A DNA stretch of 64,000 nt from Brachycybe producta (GCA_036925085.1 JAUPFP010000027.1:1379501-1443500); one strand, 5' to 3'. Positions 41,429-54,996 are shown, counted from the stretch's first letter. A program made the numbers and translations. Notes: a model not told the origin generated them from the letters alone.

Positions 41429-44326
41429 TTAGTCATCTAATTCGTCCATTCGACATTTGACGGCTACTTCTACAACCTCCAGACTGGCACAATCCAATTC
41501 CTTAATGAGACACAGAACGGCCGAGAGAATGTTGGAATTCTTAATAAAAATACAAAAAATAACGACCTCATGATTTATTATTTTCGAAACAGACCAAAAA
41601 AAAAAAAAAAAAAAAAAAAGGACCACGAACCCTGTTTTTTGGTCGAACTGGATACGGTTTGTTCGGTAGATCCATAAACCTATCGAGCAGTTGATGTTGA
41701 AGTATTTTGTGATGTGTTGGATGAACGGCAGACTGTGGAGTATGAGGAGGAATCGGAGGCGAAGGATGAGGTTGGATCGTGGCCGAAGAGGAATAACGAT
41801 AGACGTCGTGTTCGTCCTCAACGACGTAGATGTCGGAGTGGACGCCATGAGAAGAAGGATAAGAATGGGGATGAGAAGGAATAGGGGGGAATTCGCGAGA
41901 AGGAGTTGGAATCGAAGGAGGATTCGAAGAATGAGAGATAACATGAGGAGAATTCGGCATTACGACGGCCTGTATCGGTTGTGTCTGTTGTTGTCCTCCT
42001 CCTCCTCCTCTGTGAAGATCGTAAGTCTGATCCATCGTCTCAAAGTGAGTGTCTTTCTCGGAAACAGTCGGAGACATCGGTGTTTCTGATCTGGATCGTC
42101 TGAAATGAACATTGTGAGGCGAATTTAGTCTGTCTCTCACTCAAATAATAAGTTAAAACAAACCGAGCCATCATCCTATTTGCAGATCGGACAACGACTT
42201 CGTCGGTGGTTGGAGAGTAATCACCGCTTCCTCCTCCTCTCATTTCGTTCTCCTGTTGAAACTGATTCGGTGGAAGATGAACCGTTCGCCTCTCTTGAAC
42301 CGATTCCGAAGAGATGACGAAGGTCGACAAATTCGGATTATTAGCTCCACTCGATACGGAATAGACATTTCCTTCGGAATCGACGCCGTTGTTGTCTCTT
42401 TCAACCGTCATCGTCGCCGTCTGCTGGTTAGACGGTGACGTCGACATCGAGTCGGAACTCGGCGATTCCTTGAACTGTCGCTTCTCCGAAGGATGTTCCA
42501 GATCGTTGCCGTATAACATCGCATCACGAACTTCATCGGGTTGAACAACTGTTAGAAACAAACGAAAAGACGGATGGATGAAAGTTTCGGTCTTTCTCGT
42601 GATCTGGTTCGTACTTATGTTGTCGAGTTTCTTCAAGTTCGGAAGATACTTGAGAACGGTGAGACGATACCGATCTCCGACGGCACACGGATTGTCTTCC
42701 AACCACAAGTTACGAAGTTTCGGCAATTCCTTTAAGTAGACGATGTCCGAAAGATCTTTGATCATGTTCTTACGAACGTAAAGTTCGGATAAGTTGGGAC
42801 AGTGTCCGAAATCTGCCAAAGTCGTGATTTTATTCACACTTTCATTGATAAAAAAGATTAGGAATGAAATTTCGTTTTTATTTTGTATTATTTGAACGAT
42901 GGTAACATACCTAAGAGATAGTACTTCGACATTTGCCATCTGTCGAACGAGGCTAACATCGGATAATTCGCTTCCCCTTTAAGAATGAAAACACATTCCA
43001 GAGAAATCCATTAGTTCAAGAGTCGATTTTAATGAAAAACATATCGAATCAAAAGATGCGAGAATACGTAAAAGCAGGACGTTTGTGAAGAAAATTGCAT
43101 AGAAAATTACAAAAATCATCAGGAAAACCTACAAAAAAAATTGCATAGAATGTCAGAAATATAAAAGAAACATTAAAAACAATCTGCAAAATATGCAGAA
43201 ATTTGCTAAAATAAAAAACTGCCAACAGAATTTCATTGCCATGTAGAATTTCACACAAGAATGTCAAAGAAACATGCAACAAACTGCAGAAATTTGCGAA
43301 AAAATATGCAAAATAATGCAGTAATTTACGAAAAATCTTCAAGAAACGGGCAGAAATTTGATACAAACTACAAAAGTAAATATAAATTTGCAACAAAAAA
43401 AAATGTTAAATATGCAACAAATTTGCAAGAAAACTGCATGAATAATCTGTAGAAATTTGCAAAAAAAAAAAAAAAAACATGCAAAATAAAGGCAGAAATT
43501 TGTGAAAATTATCAAAAAAACTGTAGATATTCGAAAAAAAACTACCAATAAAAGCATAAATTTGTAAAAATGTAAAAGGAACAATGCACAAATTTGCGAT
43601 AAATCTGCAGAAAATTAAAAAAAAAAACAATAAGAAACAGAAAAATTTTCAAGAAATTTTGTAATTACAAATTTGCAGTATTATAATTTCAGGTGTTATT
43701 TTGTATAATGTGTCTTAATTTTTTCCATAGTTTTATGTTTTTGTTTGGCCCACTTTTAATTCTTAGTCCATATAACTCAAGGTTATAAATTAAAGATCAC
43801 CTTGAGGGAGGGAGAGGGGGGGGGGGGGCGGAGGGGGTCCCGGTCCTCCTCCTCCTCAAAGAAACAACCCACAAATTTGACAGGTGTGGTCATCTTAAAT
43901 ATTGTGTCCATTTAAGGTGAATTAAAGAAGGAAGGAAGGAAGGAGAGTGGCGTGGGTGGGTGGGGTATAAATTACATGGTCCACCACCCCTTGACCACCC
44001 CCCCCCTTTAAAAACATAACCCTCCCACCCCTTATTTAATTCAGAACGTTGAAAAGGGTTGAAAATCCCAACTCCAACCTCACCTTTCCACCCACATGAC
44101 GCGTTCGTTTTAATCAGCTGTCAAAAACGATAAGAAGAGGAAAATAAATATGAAATAAATAATCGAATCCAAATCTAATAATAACAGTGGAATTAAGGAT
44201 ATAATTATTGTGCAATTATTAATTAATAATGATCGATTATACTCACCAACAGTTTAATTTACGGACACTGTTTAAATCCGTTGCTCTCGTCCTTCCAATA
44301 ACCATTCCTTCTGTTAATCTCGTCAT
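41429..44326 (-). CDS. CFAP410: CFAP410 (C21orf2) ortholog, leucine-rich repeat ciliary protein
   Basis: Exons on the minus strand: 44326-44247, 42976-42911, 42838-42615, 42548-42164, 42099-41631, 41539-41429; total 1335 nt, 444 residues plus stop. The N-terminus (MTRLTEGMVIGRTRATDLNS, then VRKLNCW), the repeats (GSELSDVSLVRQMANVEVLS; CPNLSELYVRKN; LPKLRNLWLEDNPC) and the cap (YLPNLKKLDN) match the vertebrate protein. The last exon carries the conserved C-terminal helix NILSAVLCLIKELDCASLEV. CFAP410 acts at the basal body and in DNA-damage signalling with NEK1. This copy is much longer than the human one (256 residues): exons 4 and 5 add a polar Ser/Pro/His/Gln-rich insert, likely disordered. 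The exon-5 donor (AGG|GTTCGT, followed by a long T run) is weak, so that junction is less certain. It is divergent from separase. Confidence 0.9.
43050..43670. repeat. A-rich degenerate minisatellite in CFAP410 intron 1
   Basis: Irregular repetition of TGCAGAAATTTGCGAAAA-like words (for example near 43196, 43283, 43316, 43490) spaced roughly 30-40 bp. No strict period. It lies in the first intron (44246-42977). Confidence 0.6.
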
Positions 44327-45601
44327 CTTTTTCTTTTTTTTTTTTTTGATCCAACGTCAAAATAATTCAATTCGAAGACGAAAAACTCGAGAGAGAGAGA
44401 AAAAAAAACTTCACTTCATAGAATAATCTACATGACAACCTTCCATAACACCATTAAAACTCTATGAAAGTCCATTCATTTCTATAGTAAACAAGAAGAA
44501 ACCATTCGAGTAATATATTAAGAGGGTGTTTCTCTTTAAATCTCTAATAACCTCTCATACAAACTCTTTTCAATCGTAAGAACGAAATTGCCTCATTCAT
44601 TCTAACTTTCCTTATTTGTAACACGGTATGGTCTGAGGCTAGACAGCGTTATTAACAGAAACGCCCGTAAAATACACACACGTGCGAGATTTCAGTATCA
44701 GTAAGAGACGTATGACGTCATCAACATTATAACGATAGACGTGACGGTAGTGGTATAAAAGACATAAACGCAAACGTATGAGTTTAACGCATATATTGAT
44801 TGTAATGAAAAAGGGCATGAGAAGATAATTGCTCTGTAAACGTTTGAAGCAATAAATGTGACCCATTATTGATAGAACTGAATTAAAAGGTTGGAGTAAT
44901 ATGACGCCATAACCAGATGCAGTTTTATACACTATAATACGTCATATTTGTACACCCATTGTGCTTCGATGTATGACGTCAAATTCAGTATGAACCTACA
45001 AAATATCACTAGATGGCAGGATTAGCGTCCTCATTTTTGTCGATTTGACGTAAAAGACATTTTTGAACGTGACGTCATATATATGAAGTATGTATGTTGC
45101 TCTAATATGGTGTACATACAATGTAATCAGAGTAGTAACGACGCCATAATAGATCATCCCTTTAGTTTATTTTTATTGAACTTTAAAGAGCTTCGAATAT
45201 TTAATGTTGTAGTTTTGCTGGTGTCCTTACGTAAATTCTTTTCTTCCTAGAAAATTGATCAAATGATCATTCGAGCGGTTACTGGGATTTTGGTTTTGAA
45301 AGTAACGCGGTCTCTGGTCAAGTTCGTTTCGGTCATCGTTTCTCGCTCTGTTTACTCTAAGATAATTGATTTAATTATATTAATACGTGTTGTCCGCTTT
45401 ACCTTATTCAGTTATTAAGTTTTTAGTGCCGTTTTTATGAACTGAAAGATTCGTCTCGAAGGTAAGAAAAATTTCTCAAAATGGCGGCTCATTTGAATGG
45501 AAATTTTCCAATTTAAGACGCGAAACGTTTCTTGTAAATATTTTATTTTTCACATTTCTCGAACTGTTTTTTATTGAAACTTCTCTTTATCTTTTATCAG
45601 A
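44327..45601. promoter_or_regulatory. Divergent intergenic region between CFAP410 and separase
   Basis: 1.27 kb between the two start codons. It holds three perfect TGACGTCA palindromes (44713-44720, 44974-44981, 45070-45077) and several near matches, a motif bound by CREB/ATF-type factors. The same octamer also occurs in repeats elsewhere in the window, so a transposon origin is possible. A 3' splice site TTATCAG just before the separase ATG indicates a 5' untranslated exon in this interval. Confidence 0.4.
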
Positions 45602-48600
45602 ATGGCAATACGTATCAATTGCGACCAAATTATATGCAGAATAAAACAGAAAAATGAAGAAATCGAGTTAATCAAAGGAGATATTCAGGTATTTTCGCTT
45701 TTTATTTCGTATTTGAAGCTTTATTTTGATTCAGAAGACACTAAAAAACCCTTAAGATAGTTTATAAACACCTTATTTTCGAACTTTTAGGTTGAAAAAT
45801 TAAGAGAAACTAAGTGCTTTTAAAATGAAAAGGGTAGCTTAATCACTTAAAGGGTATTTTCATGTTATCTTTCAAAATAAAGTTGGGTCATTTTCAAACT
45901 ATCATAAAAAGCATATTTTGAAAGATATCAACATGACTTACCCTCATAAGTCATTGAGTTATCCTTCTAGTTTCTAAAACACTTTCAATTTTCAACGTCT
46001 AATCAAGAGTTCAAAGTGCGTTTAACACTTTAAACCCACCTTTTAATGAATGATTTTCGTTTTTCAGTCGTGTTTAAGTAAACTATACAAAGAAAAAGAC
46101 GGAAAAAAGCTTTCGTGTGACTTCGGTCTAAGATGTTTGACCGCAATCTCAATTACGCTTCCGAAAGAGAAATCAGAATGGACTTCTAAAGTTTGGAACG
46201 TCACTGAAATTGTTTCTCTCGTTCTGATCTGTCACGATCACATTTTGAAGACAGATTTGATTGATATCAACGTTTCGAGATGTCTTTACAGCATTTTTAA
46301 CTCTATTCTCGACGTGGTAACGGTTTTTTTTTTAAATGTTTTGTCTTTTTTGTGTGGATTTTTACTCAATTTTTATGTTTTCAGGATTATGTTCAAACTT
46401 TAACTGTTTCGAGTCGACTTCTCGAGAATCTGAAACGAGACGTTACTAATGAAAGTATCATTCCGATAGCTCGTAATTGTTTCGCTAGATTATGGAACGC
46501 TGCGATTCTCTACGAACGATCTCGATCGGTCGCTTTAAAACTCAGATTGGAATCTCTATCGTATTTGAGCTTCTCACCGTCGGAAGTTTCAAAGTTTTGT
46601 TCGAAATCTGTTCATGCGGCTCACGTATACGCTGAACATATCGTTTGTTCGAACGATTGTGAAGAATCGAACGATTTCGCGATTCGTATTCTGAACATGT
46701 TTCGTGAACGTCAAATGGCGATGAAAGACGTAACTTCGATTGCTCTCGACCTTGCGGAAAATCTGATTAAACTCGTTCGTATCACTTTACAGGTCTTATT
46801 GACTGCGGAACGATTTGATCTCGCTCGATCATTAATCGAAAACGCTCGTAAAACGTTCAGTGATCCACCGAAAAGAGATCGATCGATAGTTACGTTCGAA
46901 TTAAACGTTTTCGAGTCTTTCGTCAGATTAACTTCGATTTTATTCGAGAAATCCGATAAACGCGGCGATACTTTAACGAAAACATCCGAACTTTTAACGA
47001 ATTGCATTGCTTTTTTAACAAACTGCAATCGCGACGATGATTTTTATGCGATAGAAAAACGATTGTTGCAGTTGGTTTACTTTCTAAGGCTGCAATTACA
47101 AACGATAATAGAAAAAGTGTTCACTAAAATCGAAACTTCACTAAATATCTTAAAGTGCGTTCGACCGCTATCGAAGTTAATCGTTACAATGGTGCGTGCG
47201 ACGAGAAACGTGTCGATAAACGAATCTCTACAGTTATGTTACAGGATGCTTCTTTTAGATTCGTACATCGTAAGGGCTTTGGAAGAGAATTCTGAAATGT
47301 TTGTCGAGATTGTGAACGACGCGGATAAATTAGTCCAAGTTTTCGCTTCGATCGTTCCGAAGCTGACGATCGAGAAACTTCAAGATGGTATTTCTCTATT
47401 TCTCAGCTCAACTCACACGATGATCAACTCATTATATCAAAAAAAGATGTACGTCGAGTGTCCTCGTTTCGTTTATCCGTACGTCGGATTTCTCATCCAA
47501 TCGTATTGTCCGAAAGACGAGACGAAATTGTTACAGTTTTGGAAAAAGATGAATGGTTTAGTTTTCTGTCTAAATCGAGCCAAGAAATATAAAGAATCTC
47601 TGCAAGTTATTGCGGAATTTCTGGCTAAAGATTTAGGTCAAGATAAAGAAGCAATGGCATTATGGGTAACGGTGAAACGAGAAGCGCTTCGTACGGATGT
47701 GACGTTGGCGTCGACCGATACGAAGAGTCTCGTATCGCCGTTGATTCGATCAAATTCGGAAACGAAACGGATCCGTTTAGTCGGACTTCTTAAAGAGGAA
47801 TTAGAAGCTTTTAGAACTGAAGTGTTTGCAGTTGAAGATGTTCTTCATGTAATAATATCTGATCTGATCGAACTGGCCGCCGATGATCCGTTAGAAATGT
47901 CTTACGCTCTCGTTCAAATGGGAAGATTTCTTCTTCATCGTCATCCGGATTACGATCGTAAATGGAATCCGACGAAATGCTGTCGAGAAGCGTTGAAACA
48001 ACTCGAGAGATCGAAATTGACCAAGAAGAAAGTCGTTGTGTTTGGATCGATCGAAGACAATCTTGCAGCGCAAGCGAAGTTTATCATGTTTTTAGCCGAA
48101 ATGGAAACGAGATACGCTTTTCTAGAAGAGAAAGTTACTAAACAGGAGCGGAAAATGACTGAACTAAGAAAGAAACAACGTGAAGACGTGCAGAAAACGA
48201 ATCCTGCTGCCAGCGAGACGATTGACGACGATAATAACGATGAAATGGTAACTTACGATTCGAGTACTTTAGAGGAAGAATTTCGAGTTTTGTCCGAACT
48301 GGATTCATGCGTTGAATTATGGAGATCGATTCTTGATGAGAATTCGGACGGAATTATTCCGTTCGTAGTCGATTTTTTACAAGATCTAAAATGTGCCACC
48401 GAAATCTACGCATCAGCTCGATTTTACTCTCAGGAAGTCTCAACCTGGGAACTTTTTCTCACTCTTGCTAAACGAAGTGAAAGATGGACCGATTATATCG
48501 ATGGAGTTGCTCGTTTCGGAACGACGTTGAGTCGTCTCGGGCTTACGGATCGAGCGGAATCTTTGCTAGAAGAAGCGACTATTGCTATGAATCGGCTCGA

Positions 48601-51600
48601 TCAAACCGATTCCGATGTTTTGATTTTGACAGTGTCGCTGCTTTTAGCTAAAAGTGAACTCCACTTGATGAAGAACAGTATTGCTAAAGGATGGGAAGAA
48701 CTTTGTTTAGCCACACGATCGATCAAAGAATCGAGACGGACGAAAGCGATGATGCTACTTCACAGCGTAGCGCTTGCGCTGGAAAGCAAATATTGTGAAC
48801 TTCCGACATTCGTTCATATCGATCTATCGGAACGAGAGACGACACCTGTTGAAGCGATGGCTTCTGCCGTTCGATTGTGTTCGTCACTTTTAACGTTCTG
48901 CTCTAAAGATGATGGACAGACGATGACGATGCTTTTCAAACAGCGGCTTCTCGGCTGTATAGTCGATTGTAGCTTCCGATTGAGTCAACTTCATTACAAT
49001 CTGGGTTCGATAAGAGACGCTCGTTGTTTCTTACGAGAGGTTTCTTCTTGGTCACGACGATACTTCTTCGTGAATCGAACTGTAGATGTCATGTTACTTC
49101 AATCGAGAATCGATTTGTTGCTCGATGAAACTTCGCTGTGTCAAGTTAAACTTAACGAAGTTCAACACATAATGGACTCTACGGATGTTACTTTATCGTC
49201 GACGACTATCGACAGAAAAACGTTGGTGAAAAATAAGAATTCTCCAGTTGCGAATGCGGAACTCGATGACGATAATCACGATGATGGATTCAGTATCGCA
49301 TCTCCGATTTGTTCCGATAGATTTCTTGCTATATCATCAACGATTTCTTCTTCTTCTTCTCCGTGTTTTAACATGAAGAGAACCGTTTCGTCGCTGAACG
49401 AACACGACATAAAGTGCAAATGCGTACGATGTAAACACATCGTCATACATCAGTTAAGAGTTGAGGCGCTTTTTGTCCGACACGAGCTTATGGGAATGCC
49501 GATCGAGACCATGAACGAGGTCTTAAAAAAATCCAAGATATCAGCTGCAATCGAGAAATTTTTAGTTGCGAAGATTGGTGACGGAAAACCGGTTTCACAG
49601 ATCGAAATCAGTTCCTGTTGGATGATGTCCAGGATGGTGGAGAAACAGATCGAGGAAGGATCTGTTAGATTAGCGCTGAAATTAGTGACAAAAGCACTTG
49701 AGAAATTAAACACGTTTCATCGTGATGGCATTGGTCAGTTACATTTTCTGGACGCGACACTGAAATATCAGAAATGTTTGGCACAAATTATACTTCTGGC
49801 GCGACGTGAAGGGAAATCGTCCGTATCTCAGTTATACGATACGATGTGGACAACTTCGATAAACGAGAAGATGGACGTCGTCGTCGAGGATTTGACTTCG
49901 GGAATTGCAAATATCGACATTGCAAAGACGAGTTCCGACTTCAAGACGCCGAAACATGGGCCACCATTGAAGAGGATATTAAAGAGCAGCAGTAGCGTTC
50001 ATTCAAAGATTCTATCCGTCGATTGTGTTACGAAAGAGGCGACGTCTTCAACTAAGAAAAGTGTACAGTTCACTTGTGCAGCACCGATTAAGAAAAGACC
50101 TCAAATGTCCGTTTTTGAGAGCGTGTTTTCTCCAACACAAGAACTTGATTTGGATTCGGATAGTGAGAAAACTAAGAAAAAGCCGATCGACACCATAATT
50201 ATCTTGGATGAGGATGATGATGATCATCATCATCACAATAATGACAGTCTAACAGGTTTCAATTCTGCCAACATTACACCAAGTAAAACTTCAGTTCTTC
50301 CTTTGAAATGTAAAAAATCTGCATTATCTCTGAAGAAGAAACCATCATCAAAAGAAGTCGTCGATCGTTTAAAAGTTTTAACGATTTCTGATAAAGAGAA
50401 CAGTGACAGCGATGATTTCAGTCCTCTGAAATCTTTATCTAAACGTCGACCGCCTTTGGATTCTATACTGGACGTGATAAATGTCGACTTCGAAGGATCA
50501 CCGTTGAGAAATATGACACCGATAAGAGACAAAGATTCGTTCAATGTAGAAAGAGTGAGAGACGACACGAAAACGGATGATGATGATGAAGTACCTGTTA
50601 AACAGACAACTTCGAGAAAGGTATCGAAGCTTGTGGTCGATTCTGTCGGTCGTAGAACGAGAAGTAAATCTGCTTCGACGGTGGAAGAAGTCGAAATCAA
50701 TAGAGGAGGAGAAGGTTTAAGTTCAAAGAAAACGGAAAAGAATAAGAAAAAGAAGATTGGTGGGACGAAGAAGACGACGACTAACGAGTGTGACTTTCGC
50801 AGTCCTGGACTCGATGGCGAAGCCGATCAAATGTTTACTATGGATAGCGTAATCTCCACACTCGATACAACGGTCCGTTATGTCGAACATCATCCAAACG
50901 TTCCACTTTACGGAGATTTGAATCTTTTGTTGGCGTTATGTAAAGGAGAACGTAATGTGAGTAGTGTGGGACACATCTTGGAGTCCGTTGGTATCACGTT
51001 GCGACACTACACCTGTGATCGTCTTGGAAACAATCTGAGGTTTTGTTTCGCTTTTGATTTTTTCGCATCCGATCATTCGAATCATTTTTACGTGTGTTTA
51101 TTTCAGGAGTTTGACTGCTGCTGCTTCTGCTTCTACTAACGATGCTATTACGAGCGATATCGATGCTTCCAATATGGAAATCAGACGTAAATTAATTGGT
51201 TTCAGCGAGGGATTGCTGAAATTCAAGGATGGAGACGATGATGGAAATTTGAAACAAGTTACAGATAAATTACCAAAGGGTAATTAATGTCCGTATTTGT
51301 GTGTTAAGAGGCTTTAATTGTGTGTGTGGGGGGGGGGGGGGGGGGGGTGTTGCAGAATTTTTTAATTAAGTTTGAATTTCAAGATTTCATTTGAAACTAG
51401 AAGAGTAAAACGAGGTGAAAAAACAAACTCCACAATGAAATTTTTTATAAAATGACCTTTTAATGTATTTTTTTGTAATTAAGGTAGCTGAATGCATATT
51501 TATTATGTTTTTGTCCCTCTAGATGGCGCTGCTGCAGCAGCTATTATGTTCTATAGGAAGAGGTTTCTTCTTTCCGAACCCGCTTTTTTGAGAAAATTTA

Positions 51601-54600
51601 TATTTTTCAAGCGACCGTTTTCAAAGAGAAATATTACGAAAAAAAATTCAAAGTGTTTTAGAAACTAGAATAGTTGGTAATAATGCTAAAAGTTTTTTTT
51701 TTAATGATGATATCTTTCAAAATAAACTTTTCATGACAGTTTAATAAAAGGCGAAAATATTTTTTTTTATGAAATGGAAAAACCTTAAACTATAAAATTG
51801 TTTATTTTTTAAGATATTGTCACGAAAAAAAATTAGTATTATCTTTTACCAGTCTAGTTTTGAAAACAATTTCAATTTTTTTTTTTTCGTTACGTTGTTT
51901 CTAAAAAAAAAATAGTTTGCTTTACGTTTTTGTGTCCAAATTTTCCACACAAAAAAGTTTATTTTTAAAGATATCGTTCTACAAATATTCTTTTCATCCA
52001 AGACACATGGATTATAGTACATTTTACCAAATTAATGGAAGTAATTGTGGAGTTTTAAACTTTGGCGTTAATGAGTGTAATTTAATTTTTAGAAATTTTT
52101 ATTTATGAAAATTAACATGGAAAGATGGCCGAGCTTTCATTATTCAAATAAAAAAATAATTGAAAATGATTTAAAACAATTATGAAAAAATACAATGTCC
52201 CTTCTTTTTCTATCTTTCCCGATGAGATTAAAGTGAGTTTGGTGACGAAAGACCAAGTCGAGTTCAGGCTAATTTAATTAATCTGGAATTTTTTTTTTTT
52301 TAATTTGGTTTAAATTGTGTTACAAACGCCGTCTTAATAGTTTAGTTAGCTAGAAGCGTTTCCACCTTAAGTTAATTTTGCGTGTTCGGTTTTCGTTCAG
52401 ATTGGGTCGTTTGTCAGATCAACAAGTTACCAGACGTATTAACTGGGAACGCAAAGAATCCGGAACTATTTCTGACTCGTCTGGAAAATGGTCGGAAGCC
52501 AGTCGTGGTTAAGATTGATTGTTCTAACAGAACTCGGGTATATTTGTGTGAGAGTTTCATTTAATTCGAACGGAGTTTGGGTTATAGAAAAAAAGTTCTT
52601 TTTTTTTAAAAAAACTGTCGTTGTAGGGAGCTCGAGATTTCCTGTCCGAATTGAACGATATCGTATCGGAAATGAAAGAGAAAATTCGATTGACGAGCGC
52701 AGAGGCTTGGTGGAGAATTAGAAGAGAGTTTGATACGAGGCTAAAGGTTAGTTTGACTTAATTTCGTTTGGAGAAAAAAAAAACTCATCTTCTCGTATGA
52801 GGAGTTATTTTAAACAAACTGATTTAAAAATTAAAATAATCATGAACTCATCAGGCATTTTTAAAAAAAACAAAAGCAATTAGATTTCTAACAAAAAAAA
52901 TTCAAAATTAAATGTTTTAAAAAGTAATGTTGGTAAATTACTAATTACTGAAAAATCTAATTTAATTACATTATTTTTTTCCTTTTGGTAAATTATTTCG
53001 CAAAACTGATTTGAATAAATTTTAGAGTTTTAAATGTTGTTTCTCTATTAGACGTTGTTGCAAAGTGCGGAAGACGTTTGGCTTGGCCCATGGAAGTGTC
53101 TGTTACTCGGAAGGCCGCAACAAGAAACTGATCGGAAGAAACTTCGAGAGGCTACAAAACAAATTCTACGTGACATTCTTCCTTTAAAACTTCCTTTTGT
53201 CAATGAACACCTAATAGAAGTATTGATTGAAATCGATTCAATCTTATATTTTGCTTCTCAACTGATTTTTTTTTTATAATGTCTTCACCATAAGTTGGTT
53301 GTCGATTGCTGGCCGTGGTTGAAATCCGAACATCTGAACGTTGCCCTCGCTCACTCCTGTGGCGTTTCCTCTTCCGATTCGAGACTTCGTAAGATGTGTT
53401 CTATCGTTAACGATCGTATTTGTGACCTCTGGAGTATCGGAATGTCACGTAAAGTCGTGATTCTCATCTTGGACAAAGTCTGTTCTCGGTTCTTTTTGCT
53501 TTTTACTTCTATCGCAAATTCGTAATGTCGTGATTTATATTATATGTGATTTATTTTAAAAGACAGTCCATTGTTTCCCTTGGGAGAATCTTCCAATATT
53601 GAGGGCTTATTCGGTGAGTCGAATGCCGTCGGTTCACTTCCTTTTGGGGCATTTGGCAGTTCATCTTCCGAAAGATAATTCTGATATGAACGTCGTCGGT
53701 CCAACAGTCGATCCTTTAAAGTCTTCTTTCTACATCGTGAATCCGAGCGGAGATCTCGTTCGAACTCAAAACCATTTCCAAACTGTTTTTAATGACGAGT
53801 ATTTTTTTCTCTCTCGATTTTTTGAGGACGCTCACGTTCTACATTTAGTTTGCCCTCAAATTCTATTTTAACGGTTCTTTGTTTTTATTGTTTTATCAAG
53901 ATTAAAATGGCCAGGTATCGTAGGTAGACCGCCCACGAAAGACGAATGGACAAATACGTTGACCACCAAGGACCTTTTTGTGTCAGTTTCACTTTTAAAC
54001 ATTTTCTTCTTCTTCTTCTACCCACTTACTTTTACTCTCAATTTGGCATTAAGATGTTTTATGAACAACTGATTTATGGAATCTGGATATTCTCACTTTT
54101 CAGAATACTAAGGAGAAATTGAAAGTGTGTTAGAAACTAGATTAGTAGCTGAATCCACCAAACGGAAAATAAATATTCAGCCACCGTCAGTGATTAAGCT
54201 ACTCTTCTATTTAACATTTTCAAATTTCTCGTAATTTATGCCCTGAATGAAATGCAAAAAAATAATAGTATTTCAAATGAAAGCGTTTTAGAAACTAAAA
54301 TGGGGTATGTTGGTATCTTTCAAAATGAACTTTTAAATAATATTGTCCGCTTAAAGTTGAGTAATTTTCTAACTGATAAAGCTACCCTTCTAGTTTCTAG
54401 TAGACAGAATAACCGGAGTTTCGAGAGTCAGTTTTACATTTTAATGTTGTTGTTTTTCTTTCGAATGAATCGTATCTTAGTTACTGTGGCCATGGCGCTG
54501 GTTCACTTTACGCTGCAGGAGAAGTGATCGAGAAGAAGGTTTGTCGAGCGACAACAATCTTGATGGGTTGTAGTAGCGCAATTTTGAGGAAACAAGGTCG

Positions 54601-54937
54601 GAACCTCGAAGCTCACGGCATTATTTTACAATACCTCATAGCTGGATGGTAAAATAAGGAAAACATTTCTTCATAAGATTTGTATTTGTTGTTTTATTTA
54701 TGTTGTTAATATTTCAGTCCTTGTGTTATTGGTAATCTTTGGGATGTGACAGACAAGGACATTGACAAATTAACCGAAACCTTGATTAAGAAATGGATTC
54801 CTGAACCAGATCACAAAGATAATAAATGTATCCTCGATTGTTTGTCGTTAGCTCGAGATGTAACTATTTTAAAATATCTTGTTGGATCGGCTCCAGTCAC
54901 ATACGGAATTCCAGTTTATAGCCAAACCACTTGTTAA
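45602..54937 (+). CDS. ESPL1: Separase, full-length single-chain form
   Basis: The cysteine protease that cuts cohesin at anaphase. Coding exons: 45602-45688, 46068-46316, 46385-51039, 51107-51279, 52401-52537, 52627-52746, 53052-53219, 53295-53477, 53563-53798, 53901-53981, 54481-54648, 54718-54937; total 6477 nt, 2158 residues, close to human separase. The 4655-nt exon encodes the long helical-repeat region, then an acidic disordered part with a DEDDDDHHHHNN tract. The C-terminal protease domain has WLGPWKCLLLG, HCFPWENLP, and the catalytic dyad: His in YCGHGAGS (codon 54491-54493) and Cys in LMGCSSA (codon 54569-54571). Both catalytic residues are intact. Unlike Drosophila, where the N-terminal part is a separate gene, this is one chain. 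Several introns carry family-A MITEs. A poly(A) signal follows at 54991-54996. Confidence 0.94.
45790..46000. repeat. Family-A MITE in separase intron 2
   Basis: AAAGGGTAGCTTAATCACTT on the left and GTCATTGAGTTATCCTTCTA then GTTTCTAAAACACTTTC on the right, immediately upstream of exon 46068. Confidence 0.7.
51650..51880. repeat. Family-A MITE, diverged, in separase intron
   Basis: AAGTGTTTTAGAAACTAGAA, TGATATCTTTCAAAATAAAC on the left; CCAGTCTAGTTTTGAAAACA on the right. Confidence 0.6.
54075..54430. repeat. Two adjacent family-A MITEs in separase intron
   Basis: First copy about 54075-54250 (GTGTGTTAGAAACTAGATTA; AGTGATTAAGCTACTCTTCT). Second copy about 54250-54430 (GCGTTTTAGAAACTAAAATG; AAGCTACCCTTCTAGTTTCT; AGACAGAATAACCGGAGTTT). 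They abut head to tail. Confidence 0.6.
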
Positions 54938-54990
54938 TATATATAAGGACAAACGTTAACCTTTTGTAACCATTTTGTTTTCATTTTAGT

Positions 54991-54996
54991 AATAAA
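54991..54996 (+). terminator. Separase polyadenylation signal AATAAA
   Basis: 54 nt after the stop codon; the only AATAAA close downstream of separase. Confidence 0.6.

Noticed and set aside
43049..43630. Overlapping Phe-rich ORFs in CFAP410 intron 1
   Set aside because: They come from A-rich degenerate repeats read on the opposite strand; composition is repeat-driven.
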